Assembly (NCBI RefSeq): GCF_032854445.1
Contig: NC_088298.1
Span: forward strand, 14,559,504-14,623,503
Direction: 5' to 3'
DNA: 64,000 bases
Source of the DNA: Liolophura sinensis
Taxonomy: Eukaryota > Mollusca > Polyplacophora > Chitonida > Chitonidae
Positions 24,173 through 36,264 of the stretch are shown here, in pieces (position 1 is the stretch's first letter; each line of letters starts with the position of its first letter). The notes beneath the pieces are model-generated. The model had not been told where the DNA came from and ran no database searches. It saw only the letters and a program-made list of their open reading frames with translations. Position numbers and translations under genes: made by a program.

Positions 24173-26550
24173 GCTCTGAAGTCAATAAGAAAATGAAAAT
24201 AAAGTCATGTGTATTAATTAGAAAGACAGTTATCAACATATTTTCATCCATTTCGCCTCTCTAGGAATGATAAGATGTATGTATACATAACTAAACCCAT
24301 GATTAGAAAGAGTTTTCAGTTGTTGGTGTTCCCTGGCTTAGAACATTATTGTAAAAGTGTTTTGTTGAAGCCACTTACAGCATGTATAAAGCATTTCCAA
24401 GCTATTCTAATGAGGTTTCATTTACAGATACATTTATTAGCTCTAATGCAACTTGTTGATGTACAGTTAAACAATTCATATTTCAGTTTTAGAATATTAC
24501 TATTTCTCTGCATGTTTAGAGATTGTGTAAAACCATGATATTGCAGATTTTTTTTGTGTTATTTCCACTCTGGGGCTTCCAGAATTTTGCACTCAAAAGT
24601 TTTTGTTATTATCTTTCATTGAACTCAGAAAATTCCGTAATCTGGTGGTTAGATTAGTTTTGATTTCCTATTTTTTTAACGTGGTCTGTTCACTTAAACA
24701 AGGAGCCTTTGTGTAAGCTGACATAGACTTTTTGTAGGATATCACAGCTGTAATTGTGATTTTGTATTTGTTTGTACCAAACCCGTTTTTTGACATTCAG
24801 AGTTTTCGTTTTCCAAAGCTTTTATTTGAATTGAAAAGCCCTGTTTTGCATTCACTATACTTGTTTCCATTTAGAGGCTTTATCTACACCAAGAATGTCT
24901 GATGTAATCCAGAACTTGTATTCTCGTGTTGATGTAATTTGTTTATATTTATTTCATGAATGGATTATGTATAGTAACAAAAACCATGGAAACCATGATA
25001 TTTTACATGTTTTAATATTTATACCTCTTAAGTTTTATTATTGGAATAATATTGCTTTCATGTGGATAATTTATCAACCGTTTAACATGTTAATTATTCA
25101 TATTGAGAGTCTATGGACATGTATTTCTGTATTTACAAGATTTGATGACAAAGTCAAGTCTTTGGGGCATGGCATTCCAAGATAAGATTGGGGAATAATT
25201 GAAAGTAAGAATTAAAGAGGTACATGTAGTATGTTCTATGTTTTGTATTTCTGAAGCTCATTAGAGAAGAACTTTCTAGTGGACTGTTTCATTTGCTTTG
25301 TATTGGTAACACCGGCTGCAGAAATTATGTGACAATTATTTGCAAAATATAAAAGACTCTTTGAATGAAGGGCTATTTACATGTTCCAATGTTTGTAAAA
25401 AGCATAAATTAGCTACATGTACAGGGATGTCTGTGAACAGTAGTGATTGCATCTGGGTAAATATAGTTTCTAGCTAGTCGTAAAATATGTAGATAGTAAT
25501 GAGAACTTTGTGTACAAAAATCAGCTATTTGTAGCCAAGTTGACGGGTTCGTAGAGTGTTGTATAGAATGTACGCTGAATTCAGGAAAGGATATATGTGA
25601 GTGTGGAAATTTTGTGTAGAGGCAAGAACCATAAGTATGATACTTGAGTGAAAATAGTATGTATATACTGTTTGGGTTCACCGACCCTAACCTTGTTTTC
25701 TGGAAAAAGCATGTATAATTTGTACTTAAGCTGCACATTTGCTTGTTAAGTTGTCCCAAAACTTATATATGTTTCATATATAAAACTTTCAAATGTTTTT
25801 TCTTTTGGTGTGGAGCAAGAAGGGATGAGCCTGGAGATGTCAACCTATTTCAACACGTTTTTGGAATTACATTAAATGTAAAAATTAAATTAAATTATTT
25901 TTTCATGTAAGATATGAAGTACTGTATTTCACCTAACCTTAAGCATTTTTCAGAGTTCACATTTTGCTTTGTCCATCTGATTGATTCCTCCATATTAAGG
26001 TTTTTGTGAAGTTTGATTAATTTACCAGAAAAACTGTGATGGTGTGAAAAGTATCATTTTAAGGCATTTATGTGCTTCTGGAAGTGCATTTTGACTTACC
26101 AAACTTCAAGTGAAATAAAGTAATCTTGCCTCACTTTATATTTACAGTAATTATACGAGAATCTTTTTTTCAAATGAAAAAGCTGTGTGAATGATAAAAT
26201 TTCAGGGAAAGTAAAGATAAAGGTTTGGTAGTTGTCATCTTAACTAATGGTACCATGGAGGGGAATGAGGCCCTATTCAGAGGGCCCTGTGGTTTATGGC
26301 TGAGAAGATAAGATCATTTGCATTGTTTACCAAACCTCAGGCAAAATGTGACGCCAAAACTTCAGTTTGACCCACACTGTTCAACACATTCACCACCTAG
26401 TTAAACTACTTGCTTAGATATTGTTCTGTTTAGTATACACCATTTTGAGATAAGGTGGCGTCCTTTGGAACAAAATTTTGTTTTGAGAAACTGTTCTCTG
26501 CCATGGGTAACAATCTGAAAGATAATAAATAAAATTATACATGATACTTA
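23264..26550 (+). other. Probable 3' UTR and downstream flank of hyccin
   Basis: This has no coding sequence I can support. It begins with two partial echoes of the end of the coding exon (see findings) and becomes AT-rich. A CA/TA/GT microsatellite sits at 24056-24172. AATAAA poly(A) signal candidates lie near 24198-24203, 26114-26119 and 26524-26533; I cannot tell which is used. The T-rich, TGTA-rich sequence of 24.2-26.2 kb is typical of a long animal 3' UTR, but transcript data are needed to set its end. Confidence 0.45.
24056..24172. repeat. (CA)n-(TA)n-(TG)n microsatellite
   Basis: ACACACGCACACATAT-type sequence passes through mixed AT into (TG)n and then about 20 TA pairs. The CA side and the TG side are complementary, so the locus could form a hairpin. 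Confidence 0.85.
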
Positions 26551-27120
26551 AATGATCAAAATTATGTTAAAAATAAAGGAAAATAAATTCTATAGTAAAT
26601 TGCCTATGGTTGCAGACTTTTGTTCCAACCTGTATATTCTTTGTGAGAAAGACTTTGCTGATTTTAGAAGTGTAAACAGCTTGAAACCCTTTCCGTACCT
26701 AGACTTGAACTTCTCCATTCCCCCCTCCCCGAAAGGGTGTATTGCAAAGCCGAATGTCTCTTATTCTTTCTACTGTCATTGTACTCAACCGGTGGTGAGC
26801 AACAACAAATACTTATGTTGTCCTTTAATTAATCAGTTGGCAAATATAGCTGTAAGTTAAGATCAAATTTAATATAAAGACAGAAATGGTAATTGGATGG
26901 CATATGCCCATTTCATGTTGTCATTGTGTTTCATATCAACTTGTGATGAACAAAGTTTACTTAATACGGCTGGTCCGAGAAATTTAGAGCTTCTGCCATT
27001 CCTTTTTTGTCTTTGTAATGAAGGCATTATTATATGGTGGTCATGTGGTCACTTGCCAAGGCTGCTAATGCTGTGTAGACTGTCTTGACAAATATATGTA
27101 TAATGGGGAGGCGGAATATT
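26551..27120. other. Intergenic stretch downstream of hyccin
   Basis: AT-rich with two open frames of 102 and 63 codons that resemble nothing I know. Confidence 0.35.
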
Positions 27121-27128
27121 TTGTAATC

Positions 27129-27142
27129 CCATGAGGTGGCGC
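27129..27142 (+). promoter_or_regulatory. CTCF-like motif
   Basis: CCATGAGGTGGCGC, followed by TA, resembles the bilaterian CTCF core (CCASYAGRKGGCRS) at 12 of 14 positions by eye. It lies between the hyccin 3' region and the CRE-rich segment, so an insulator role is conceivable. This is motif evidence only. Confidence 0.35.
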
Positions 27143-27253
27143 TAGTGTGAAGCAGGACCTCGAGTCGCTGTTACGCCAAGAATAGATTGAAACGTAACGT
27201 CTACACGGTTACAATGTATCAGTTTCTATTGTAAAGTCATACTGTCTTTAATG

Positions 27254-27295
27254 TGACGTCATCATGATGATCTGGGAAAGGAACATCTGACGTCA
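27254..27295. promoter_or_regulatory. Pair of perfect CRE sites
   Basis: TGACGTCA occurs at 27254-27261 and 27288-27295, start to start 34 bp. This palindrome is the CREB/ATF full site. More copies are at 29038-29045 and 30127-30134. The surrounding 27.1-27.4 kb segment is richer in CG dinucleotides than its neighbours. Confidence 0.45.
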
Positions 27296-27299
27296 ACGT

Positions 27300-28060
27300 C
27301 TTGTTGCCGGGCGTTTGGCTCTATTATCATGCGAGATGTGTTTTGCTAGAAACGTGAAAATATCCGGCACTGTTTATGGAATGTTTATTATCTAGTTGAT
27401 CTAGCATTTTGGCCAGAAGTTAAACGTCTTGTTTAGGATTGGGATAAGAACGTTTTTATTGTTCCTTGGTTAAGTACGCCTATGAATTATGCTTTTTGAA
27501 TACTCGAGCCCTGACTTTGTTTTGCACATTTGACCAGACAGGATCACCTTATCAAGAATGGAGTGAATATTGATAATTCACTTCGTCTTTTTTCCTTGTC
27601 ATTTAGAATCTTATATTCAGCGTGTTTTGTCATTCATATCTATTCAAACATAGTTATTTTTTTCAAAACTAAACAACACAACACACATCATCTGCGTTTA
27701 TTGAGAACTATTAATATTGTTAAAATGTTAAGATTTAACCTTAAAAAGTAGAGTTATTTCTGATTTTTTGTCTATCAATTTGTTTTTCTTGTTTGTCCTA
27801 CATGCTATGTACTCAAGCCGTAGAACTTATATATATCGATTTTCATGTGTTCCGTGGGAAGAAAGTATAAAAAGTAACTAATTCAAAACAAACTTCAATT
27901 TTTTGGTGTCTTTTTATTCCGGAGTGGTAGCAGGTCTCTTTTGCATGCCTTCGCCATGATATGGCTGAAATATTGCCGATATCGCGTTAAGCTATGATCA
28001 TTCGTTCTTTTGGATTCGACCCTACTTCTCAGATTTATCCTCGCATGCATGAACAGGATA
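27300..28060. other. Unannotated intergenic stretch
   Basis: No supported coding or repeat feature. Confidence 0.35.
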
Positions 28061-28062
28061 TA

Positions 28063-28636
28063 GTTTCATAACTGTGTCAGTGTAAAGAACCAAAACCCTG
28101 TCATAAATAGCTGCGATGCACAAGTAACATTCGACATTAACGTCAAGAGTATTGAAATGCAGCCCAAAATTGCAGTCGTTGAAACACCTACTGTGTAGAG
28201 TATGGAAGTGTGGCCGAAAATTGCAGCCGCTGAAACTCCTGTATCTACTGTGATTAACATGAAAGTGTGGTCGAAAGTTGCAGTAGGTAAACCATGGACT
28301 GTGAAGAACATGGAAATATGGCCGAAAATAGCAGTCGTTGAAACCTGAACCGTCACAAAGAAATACAGAAAACGTTGGTACAAAATGAACACCAATAACC
28401 GTTACGGCACACAAATAGAATTCAATCATACTAGAATTACTAGCTTTAGTTTAAGCGTCGTTTGTCGGATTACTCTCTTGCGTTTACTTCCTATCAGAAT
28501 GTATTACCTGAATGAAAGCGACAACTTCAGTCAGATTTCCATCATCAGACGAAGGAGTGGCATTGGATATCAAGGACGAACGATGTGGAAGACAGGTTCT
28601 AGAACTGCTTTTCGCAAGAAAAGAACTGTTTCTAAG
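28063..28636 (+). pseudogene. Degenerate coding-type repeat, possible decayed exon
   Basis: Four units start at ATG 28157, 28202, 28259 and 28310. They encode variations on MEVWPKIAVVETP. Unit lengths are 45, 57, 51 and 51 bp, all multiples of three, so length changes kept the frame. The same frame has a TAG at 28196-28198 and a TGA at 28346-28348. It then stays open to a possible donor AAG|GTAAAC at 28637, with a basic segment ending TAFRKKRTVSK. The minus strand is also open for 135 codons (28022-28429) with a CNFRPHFH repeat, so the original strand is uncertain. I do not recognise the protein. It could be a pseudogene, an exon with an error, or a non-coding minisatellite. Confidence 0.3.
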
Positions 28637-28639
28637 GTA

Positions 28640-31600
28640 AACCTTATTATAAAGCCAACAATTCTTCACTCTGGTGTGAAAACACAATTTAACTTTTTGT
28701 TGAGAGAAAAAGGGTATTTTTTTTTTTGCTATAAAGTTATGCCAAATTATGTAACAAGAGAGATATGAAGACGATATCCAGCACATTCATTTATAACGAT
28801 CGAGGGCCCTCGGTAAAAAACGAGGTTCCTCGGTGCAGTACGACAGGGACTTGTTGCGAGATTTCGCAGCTGTTTGCAAACTGAAGAATAATTCATTAAT
28901 ACGACGATTCGATGTATTTATGGGTGAAGGGTATTAAGCAGAGCCCGAAAACCACCGGTCGTCGTCTGAGCACCACCGCCCGACTATCTCGCGTCTCCGA
29001 GAAGTAGAAAAACCAGGGAGAACTGGATTAGTGCGTATGACGTCAGTCATGTAGGCCATTGTAAGTGAAACGTTAGCGAGGGTACTACACTGTTTAAGAA
29101 ACCTGTGATATGAATGTTCTGGAGAGGGAAAGTTTATCAGTATTTACTGGATGAACATTCGATTAAAAAAAAGAGAAGACTTACATTCAGCTGTGAGTTA
29201 ACCAGGTACACACATAAATCCTGTTTGCTTCGTTTCTTTCGGTTATCTAAATACATTAAACAAACCATATATTTATTGTTAACCAGGGATAGTCTTCTTT
29301 ATAGCCAAAGCCAGTTTACCATATCTTCATGCACCTGGCATCGGTCTATACATGAAAAGATTATGTAAACACAAGATGACGGTAGCTGGTTATTACAAGG
29401 TCAGAGGCTACATACATCCGGGTGCCTGTGTAAATATTACACCCAGTAAATTAAAACAAAGTACCCGGATGTTTATAACGTACGGACGCTGGTGCATGGA
29501 ACTTAAATCAGGATAGACACAAATAGGAGATTGTTACAGATTGTGCTCTGTCAACGTCAAGTTCATCCGAAACAATGGCCCTTCACTTCTCTTCCCCAGT
29601 CGTCGAGATTCGTAGATTCTCTGAAGTAAACAATTCTGATTTAGTTTTACGTCCGGCAGTCTATAGGACCCTCGTCCGAATAACTGCGTAAGTCGAGACG
29701 ACTCAACTAGAAATAATAAGGGTTAAAGGTCGCAGTGAAACGTGCCCTGGTAAGTACACAAAAAAGAGATGCCGGTCGTGCGTTGTCAGGAAAAACAAAA
29801 ACAATGTTCTTATCGATAGATGTGTCAAAGTCATAGATCAGACTGAAATCAGAATCTAAGTGAGTAGTCCGACATTTGTAAATGTAAACTATACCCAGAA
29901 AGATTCCAAGCTGATACTTACAAAACCCATTTTCAGATTACACGAGCGCATTGATTTTCCTTACTATTTATGTAGTAAATTTGTCAACTTCAACCTCAAA
30001 ATATATATGCTCTAACTTTCGCGTGGTACAATGCCATACAAGCACATGCAACTTACACTTTTTTCAACAACATATAAAAAAATCAACCTAGCATGACCAC
30101 CATTTTTGAGCTGTGGTTGCTGGAAGTGACGTCATAGCATTTTGTTACCTTGGTAACCTCCAGAAGGGTGAGAAGTTACACTGGTAAAAAAGTTTTCAGT
30201 TCTATCCCAAACAGATAAAATTCTGATACATTTTAACCAGGTGCAAACTAACAGTGCAGAAATTTATAGCGCATCAACAACCTAAAATATCTGTGTGGCA
30301 GTATTAACCAGTCAGTGCTCCTCAGTTCAGAAGCAAATCTTGGACCCCATTGCCTAAATTGCGCATGTGTAGCCTATTCATAACAGCGTAAAACACCAGT
30401 TTCCTAAGGAATATGTAAGAAATAATGTATAAATACTAAAAAAAGCTGGTAAGATGAAAAAAAAAAAACAAGCCTGAGTATGAATTAGTTTTGTATAAGA
30501 TTTCTGAGCTAATATATCGGTTAATATTAAGATGCCCCGCTTGAAACTTACGATAAGATACGGAAACATAAAGACTTAGAAAAATGAATCTGATAAACCT
30601 TTGCTTACAGTATGATCCTTATCTCCCAACAGTCGTTGAAGACTGATGTAAGCGGAAGACAGAAGCCCGTTAATTTAGAACTCAGAAATGTGACATTTGA
30701 TACCCAGTGCATTTTAAGCAAGTCAACCAAACGGCAATTCCAACTGTGAACAAAGATCTTTCTTCTCAGCATTGGTAAACCTTTGAACTTGGTGCATGCG
30801 CAGTACAGCATGGTACCAAAGGCGCACCGTAGATTTGTTATTTTTCAAGGACAAAAAGACGGGAACATTTGGCATGTTTGGTGCAAGTTATCCTTAATCA
30901 TAGCAAAAGGTAACAACTTCCTGCTCTTATTTATGACTTCCTTCGTGAACTTTTTTGTGGGCACAGTCTTTGTTTCGGAAAGTGCTGCAGATGGCGCGTT
31001 GCCACTTGTCTATAAGACACACCATGTTGCTGTAGGCCTTGGGCGGATCTCTACTTTTGTTTCCTGTCTCTGGACAGTAAACACAAACACACACATATGT
31101 CTGAGAGATGTGGAACTCCGACAGATGCTCCAATTATCACAGGACACAACTTTTAGGCAGGACACAATAAAAAAAAAACAGCTAGTCGTTCCAGTTTATG
31201 CTAGAAACTTTAGATTTTGGAAACTGTCAAAGAGACGACCTTGTAGACATGCAAAAGAAAATCGTTTTATTAGTTTATAGTTATTTGAAGTTACAAAATT
31301 GAATGCCAGCTCTAATCCTTTGGTAGAATTAATTTGGTCGCTTATCATTCAGTGTCTAGATAATGACTGTTATGCTGTGTTGGCACATGACTTGCAATAG
31401 CGTTTGTTTGTTTGGTTATATAAAGTCACTTTCAGCAATAATTCGATCATATCACGACGTTGCCTTTAACAGCCCGGACCCAATGCCGCCATATTTACAG
31501 AGCTGCCTCACTGGAACGCCATGCTGAAGACGCCAATGCAAACAAGTCGCGTTGTGGTGTCGTTCGGGTCACCAGAACTTGGTCTTTTCCTCTATTGGCC

Positions 31601-33370
31601 TATAGGATCAGTATTGATGTATATTTCTCGCCGTGCTCAAACAAATGCCTCAGATACACGATTGTGGAGTAAGACTTAAAAGCGGAACAAGCATGGCTCA
31701 GACAGCAGTTAGAACTACGGCACGCCGTCACGAGCACCTGACACATACAGGCGACTCCGCGGAAGCTGAGATTGAACACTCGACCTCGGTGGTCAAGGTC
31801 TATTCCTCTGCACAGAGGTAGTGTCGAGGCACTAGGAGAGGGGCCGTGTCTAAGACAAGTATATTAACAATCTTCATTCTTTATCATCTTAATAGTTCAG
31901 AGCATAAGCTGGTAGGCAAAGTACTTGCTCGCCCGATGTTGATATTGTCCGCACTATAAATATAGACTTAGCTCCCAAAATTCGTTCGTTCAAAACTCTT
32001 TAAATGATTTTTGGAGCAGATATAGCCTTGAGTCTTGCATAGCAGAAGATCGCGTGAAACACGTTAATTTGTGAAGACCTTTTACCCTGGGACTGCAAAC
32101 TCAAGTTGTAATAATTCTGGCCAGTTTGTAATATTCAAAAATTACAATTGCAACCGGTATTATGTCGGTATTATACCGCGCCTTATATAGGGTTCCTTAT
32201 ATGTCTAAATTAAACTATAGTCCTTTTCACTAATATTACATTCCAGATAAACCGGCTGTTGGTTCTTGTCATTGTGGTGACCCCCCTCTCCCCCACCCCA
32301 TCTCTATATGAAATATGATACAGCTGTGTGCGTTTCTGTTTCAATCGTTTTTTATTCTGAAAACGGGAATGGGGACCTACTATACGCAAAAGAAAATGCA
32401 GGCGACAAAACGCATTTGTTGATCCCGGGCAATTGTTTTTTTTTTCAGAAAGGCTGCTTGGATCTTATAGAGGCACTTAATCGGAACGTATACAGCGTCA
32501 GTTACCCCGGGCAGTAACGTTGCTGGAATCGATGCTTCGTCAAGGTCACACCGACATTTGACCTTGAAAAGCAACATTTTGCGGTCATGGAAATCTTGTC
32601 TCGTTTTTCCCACCGCAGCGTCTGGCCTCATACTGGAGTACTTATCGGAACTATACCTACACGAAACCTGTTTCAGTAGCATAAACATTCAAGCAGCTGT
32701 TGGTAGTTTTGGCAGTGGTTTAATTGGTGTCGTTGGGTAAGAGATATATCAATAACAGAGATTTAAAATCTTGATGAAAAAAAAAATGACGAAACATTGA
32801 CGAAAAGTACAGCAGTAATAGCTTTATACCGCAAGTTGTTAGCGTACATGGTCTCCATTTGGTAAACTCTATCATGAAGTCGAATAATGTAATTGAGTTG
32901 GGTGTTGATAGATGCAATCAATGCAGATAATTGAATAATATATTTGGCAATTCAGTTTATATTTCTCGAGCGGGCGTCGATGGATTTTTAAACGTAAAAG
33001 CTTCAGTATTTCACATTGAGTACCCATTGTTTCTGCAGTTTGGACCATGCGCACAGTTTCATTGGGTGGCCTGCTTCTATGGAAGCCAGACTTAACCGTC
33101 GTAACACAATATATCAGAAGTTTGTTTGTTTAAGATTTCCCATCGTGTATGGCAGTAAAGTGGTTTATAGCGACCGGGCTATTTTCATGGCAGTCGTTCT
33201 GTTATGACAGGATGGTAGCTCCAGTGCCAATACTGTGTTTATTCTAATTGTCGGATGGACAAATGAGGTGACGTTTAAAACCACAGAAAATGTCTTCGCA
33301 TTTTTACTTGTCGTGAGCTTATATTGGACAAAGAGTTGAACTGTTTCATTATATTGTATAGCTTAAAGAG
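28640..33370. other. Unannotated intergenic stretch
   Basis: It contains two more TGACGTCA sites (29038, 30127) and open frames up to 165 codons (30783-31280) with no recognisable similarity. Around 31480-31560, GAGCTGCCTCACTGGAACGC followed by CATGCTGAAGACGCCA resembles the reverse complement of family B SINE body sequence, so part of it may be an old repeat. No gene is supported. Confidence 0.35.
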
Positions 33371-33374
33371 GAAA

Positions 33375-33610
33375 TTTTGCTATTATTTTAGTATAGCCGA
33401 TGCAAACAATTAACTTTCACAAAATATCAGCCTCTGATGTGGACGTGCGTTACCATTCAAAATCGGTAACAAATTTTCTAAAATATTAAAACTTTTCATT
33501 TTAAAGCTATAAATAGTTCAGGTAGAAATTTGAAACTAACTGAAATGCAATAATTTGACTATTCGTGGTAAATACAGAAAATTTGATTTGATTACCGATT
33601 ATGGATTTTT
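33375..33610 (+). repeat. Dispersed repeat, copy 1
   Basis: Matches 41806-42025 in the same orientation, diverged. Shared landmarks in order are CTCTGATGTGGACGTG or GTCTGATGTGCACGTG, GTTACC, TTCAAAAT, AAATTTTCT, GCAATAATTTGA and AGAAAATTTGATTT. No ends or coding potential are recognised; probably a piece of an interspersed element. Confidence 0.7.
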
Positions 33611-33677
33611 TACCAACAATACCGGATTTCCCTTTTGATGCTGGAATATATTCTGTTATTATAACACAATACTTTTG

Positions 33678-33681
33678 ATAT

Positions 33682-33772
<91 letters not shown>

Positions 33773-33820
33773 TTTGACTAGTGCTTTACAGCTTACCCAA
33801 CAATATTTCAAGCACAATGT
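33678..33820 (-). mobile_element. SINE family A tail remnant with expanded (TTTA)n
   Basis: About 25 TTTA units (33678-33776) are followed by TTTGACTAGTGCTTTACAGC and then ACCCAACAATATTTCA. This is a diverged version of the family tail in minus orientation. The long tetranucleotide run is thus an expanded SINE tail. Confidence 0.75.
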
Positions 33821-33837
33821 TCATGCTGAACTCGTAC

Positions 33838-33992
33838 GTGTGAAGGTCTTCCAGCGACCTGCGGATGGTCGTGGGTTTCCCCCGGGGTCTACCCGGTTTC
33901 CTCCCACCATAATACTGACCGCCGTCGCATAAGTTAAATATTCTTGAGTACGGCGTAAAACACCAAATAAATAAATAAATAAATAAATCATG
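33838..33992 (+). mobile_element. SINE family A, 5'-truncated
   Basis: It runs from GTGTGAAGGTCTTCCAGCGA through GTGGGTTTCCCCCGGGG to TTCTTGAGTACGGCGTAAAA-CACC and (AAAT)n. It faces away from the remnant just upstream, so the two make an inverted pair with both tails pointing outward. Confidence 0.88.
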
Positions 33993-34430
33993 CTGAACAA
34001 TAGAACATAATTGTCAGCTATATTTAACAGAATAATCCACTGCAATAACATATTGCATTCTGACATCACCAGACTCTCGGTTAAATTTAACAGATCATTT
34101 GTTTGAGAGTGTATCTGCTAAATAATAAGTATGTCATTGTAATTTACACTACGCAGCACAGTCCTTACCTCTTTCAAGTGTGACATGCTCCCAACCCAAA
34201 ACGTCCTTACCCCTCTACCCATCCCCAACCAACACCGTCTTACTGTCTGAGCTAGGTCACGAAGCCCTTGCTATTTATCTTGCTGTTACTAAGAGCACAG
34301 TGAATTAAACCCTATAAAAAAAAAACCTAGTATGTTATGTTGACCTGTTTCCTCTACGTATAGTCTGACCACTGTCGAATAAATGAAATAATAAATATGA
34401 GATTATATACTAGACGTTATAGGTTTCAGA
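33993..34430. other. Unannotated intergenic stretch
   Basis: No supported feature. Confidence 0.35.
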
Positions 34431-34434
34431 CATA

Positions 34435-35342
34435 TAAACCAGAAGACCAGGTTGTCTCAACAGATAGACTCTGCCAGGCTGGATTGACCTCATATGTAGA
34501 TATAGGCTATCAAACAGGACTTACCTGATAGATTGAGGCTATCAGGCCGGACTGACATCAAAAATATAAGCCACCGAACCAGATTGACCTCGTAGATGTA
34601 TAAGCTACCAGACAGGATTGACCTCATAGATGTATACGCTACCAGACAGGATTAACCTCATAGATGTATACGCTACCAGACAGGATTGACCTCATACATG
34701 TATACGCTACCAGACATGATTGACCTCATACATGTATACGCTACCAGACAGGATTGACCTCATACATGTATACGCTACCAGACAGGATTGGCGTCATAGA
34801 TGTATAGGTTACCAGACAGGATTGACCTCATAGATCTAGGTCATCAGACCGGATTGGCCTCATATATATTGTCTACCAGACCGGACTGACCCCAAAGATG
34901 TATGCTATCAGTCCGGATTGAATTCGTAGATATACACTGTAGGCTACAAGACCGGATTTACCTCGTAGATTAAAGCTACCAAACCAAATTGTTCTCATAG
35001 ATGTAGGCTACCAGACCGTATTGATCTAATAGATGTAGGCTACCAGACCGAACTGATCTCATAGATATTGGCTACCAGACAGGATTGACCTCATAGGTAC
35101 TGGCTACCAGACCGAACTGGTCTCATAGATATTGACTATCAGACTGAATTGACCTCATAGGTATTGGCTACCAGACCAGAATGATCTCACAGATGTAGGC
35201 TATCAGACCAGGATGATCTCACAGATGTAGGCTATCAGACCAGGATGATCTCACAGATGTAGGCTATCAGACCAGGATGATCTCACAGATGTAGGCTATC
35301 AGACCAGGATGTTCTCATAGATGTAGGCTGTCAGACATTGAT

Positions 35343-35431
<89 letters not shown>

Positions 35432-35515
35432 ACTAACCTCATGGAATATGCTCCATTCGTGTATAAGCAACCCGACCGGATTGGTGCCATAGATATAGGC
35501 CATCAGACCCGGCCT
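34435..35515. repeat. 32-34 bp minisatellite interrupted by a TA microsatellite
   Basis: Units of the type GGCTACCAGACAGGATTGAC then CTCATAGATGTA, about 27 before 35340 and two or three after 35430. Sub-blocks are nearly identical: ACGCTACCAGACAGGATTGA at 34629-34790, and GGCTATCAGACCAGGATGAT at 35188-35320. A (CA)n(TA)n run (35343-35429) sits inside the array. Confidence 0.92.
35343..35429. repeat. (CA)n(TA)n microsatellite
   Basis: Seven CA pairs followed by about 36 TA pairs, embedded in the 32-34 bp minisatellite. Confidence 0.93.
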
Positions 35516-35519
35516 CATC

Positions 35520-36264
35520 AATTAAAATACGAAAAAAATTTAGGGGTCTTATGAAGACAGCGACGAAACCCAATTCCTCAAACACATCGTGAACAAATTA
35601 TTTTTAAATATACTGTATACAGTTTGCAATTTGTCTCCAGTTTCAGTATTTTTCTTTTACACTTCATGTGAAACAGACAGCTCTCTGTTTGATAAGCACA
35701 AGGACAAATTTTTACAAGAAAAAAACTAAAAACAGTGATAAAATCGACTAACATTCTTGGGGACGGAATGGAATTAGAAAAACCAACAGTATAAAGAAAT
35801 CCAGCAACTATCGTCTTGCACCATACCGTTCATTAGGCCATATGTCAACTGGAAAATGACCGAATTACTCAGTTCTATTTAACCACGAGTTATTTAGTGA
35901 AAAAAAGTCCAGACATTGCTGGCAGTGGATTTCTGTTCAACGGGCCTAAGTATAGGTTACACATGCACAAATCAAGCAATTGGGTGCAAAACTGAGAGTG
36001 GAAGTTAGGGCTCATAGCGTACATAACATTTTAATACCAGAAAGCAGAAAGAGGAGGACAACGCCATGTATATCACAAATTTTGATTGTCAGTATTTACT
36101 TTTTTGGAACACAAAATTGGGAAATTGTTAAAAGAGTGATAGGGAGTCCATAATTCAAGCACTTTTCATGATGAAAGTTTAACATATCTTTTTTTCAGTA
36201 TAAAACTGAGGAAAATTCCACGTAAAAATGGGGAAATTCAATGGGCTGGTGTGTCCTGACAAGA
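35520..36264. other. Unannotated intergenic stretch
   Basis: No supported feature. Confidence 0.35.

Noticed and set aside
30783-31280. 165-codon open frame as a gene
   Set aside because: No recognisable similarity, runs through a poly-A tract, has no convincing exon boundaries, and overlaps a minus open frame equally plausible by length.
31460-31821. Open frames after a CTTTAACAG acceptor-like site
   Set aside because: Part of the sequence resembles family B SINE body in reverse, and no donor or similarity supports an exon.
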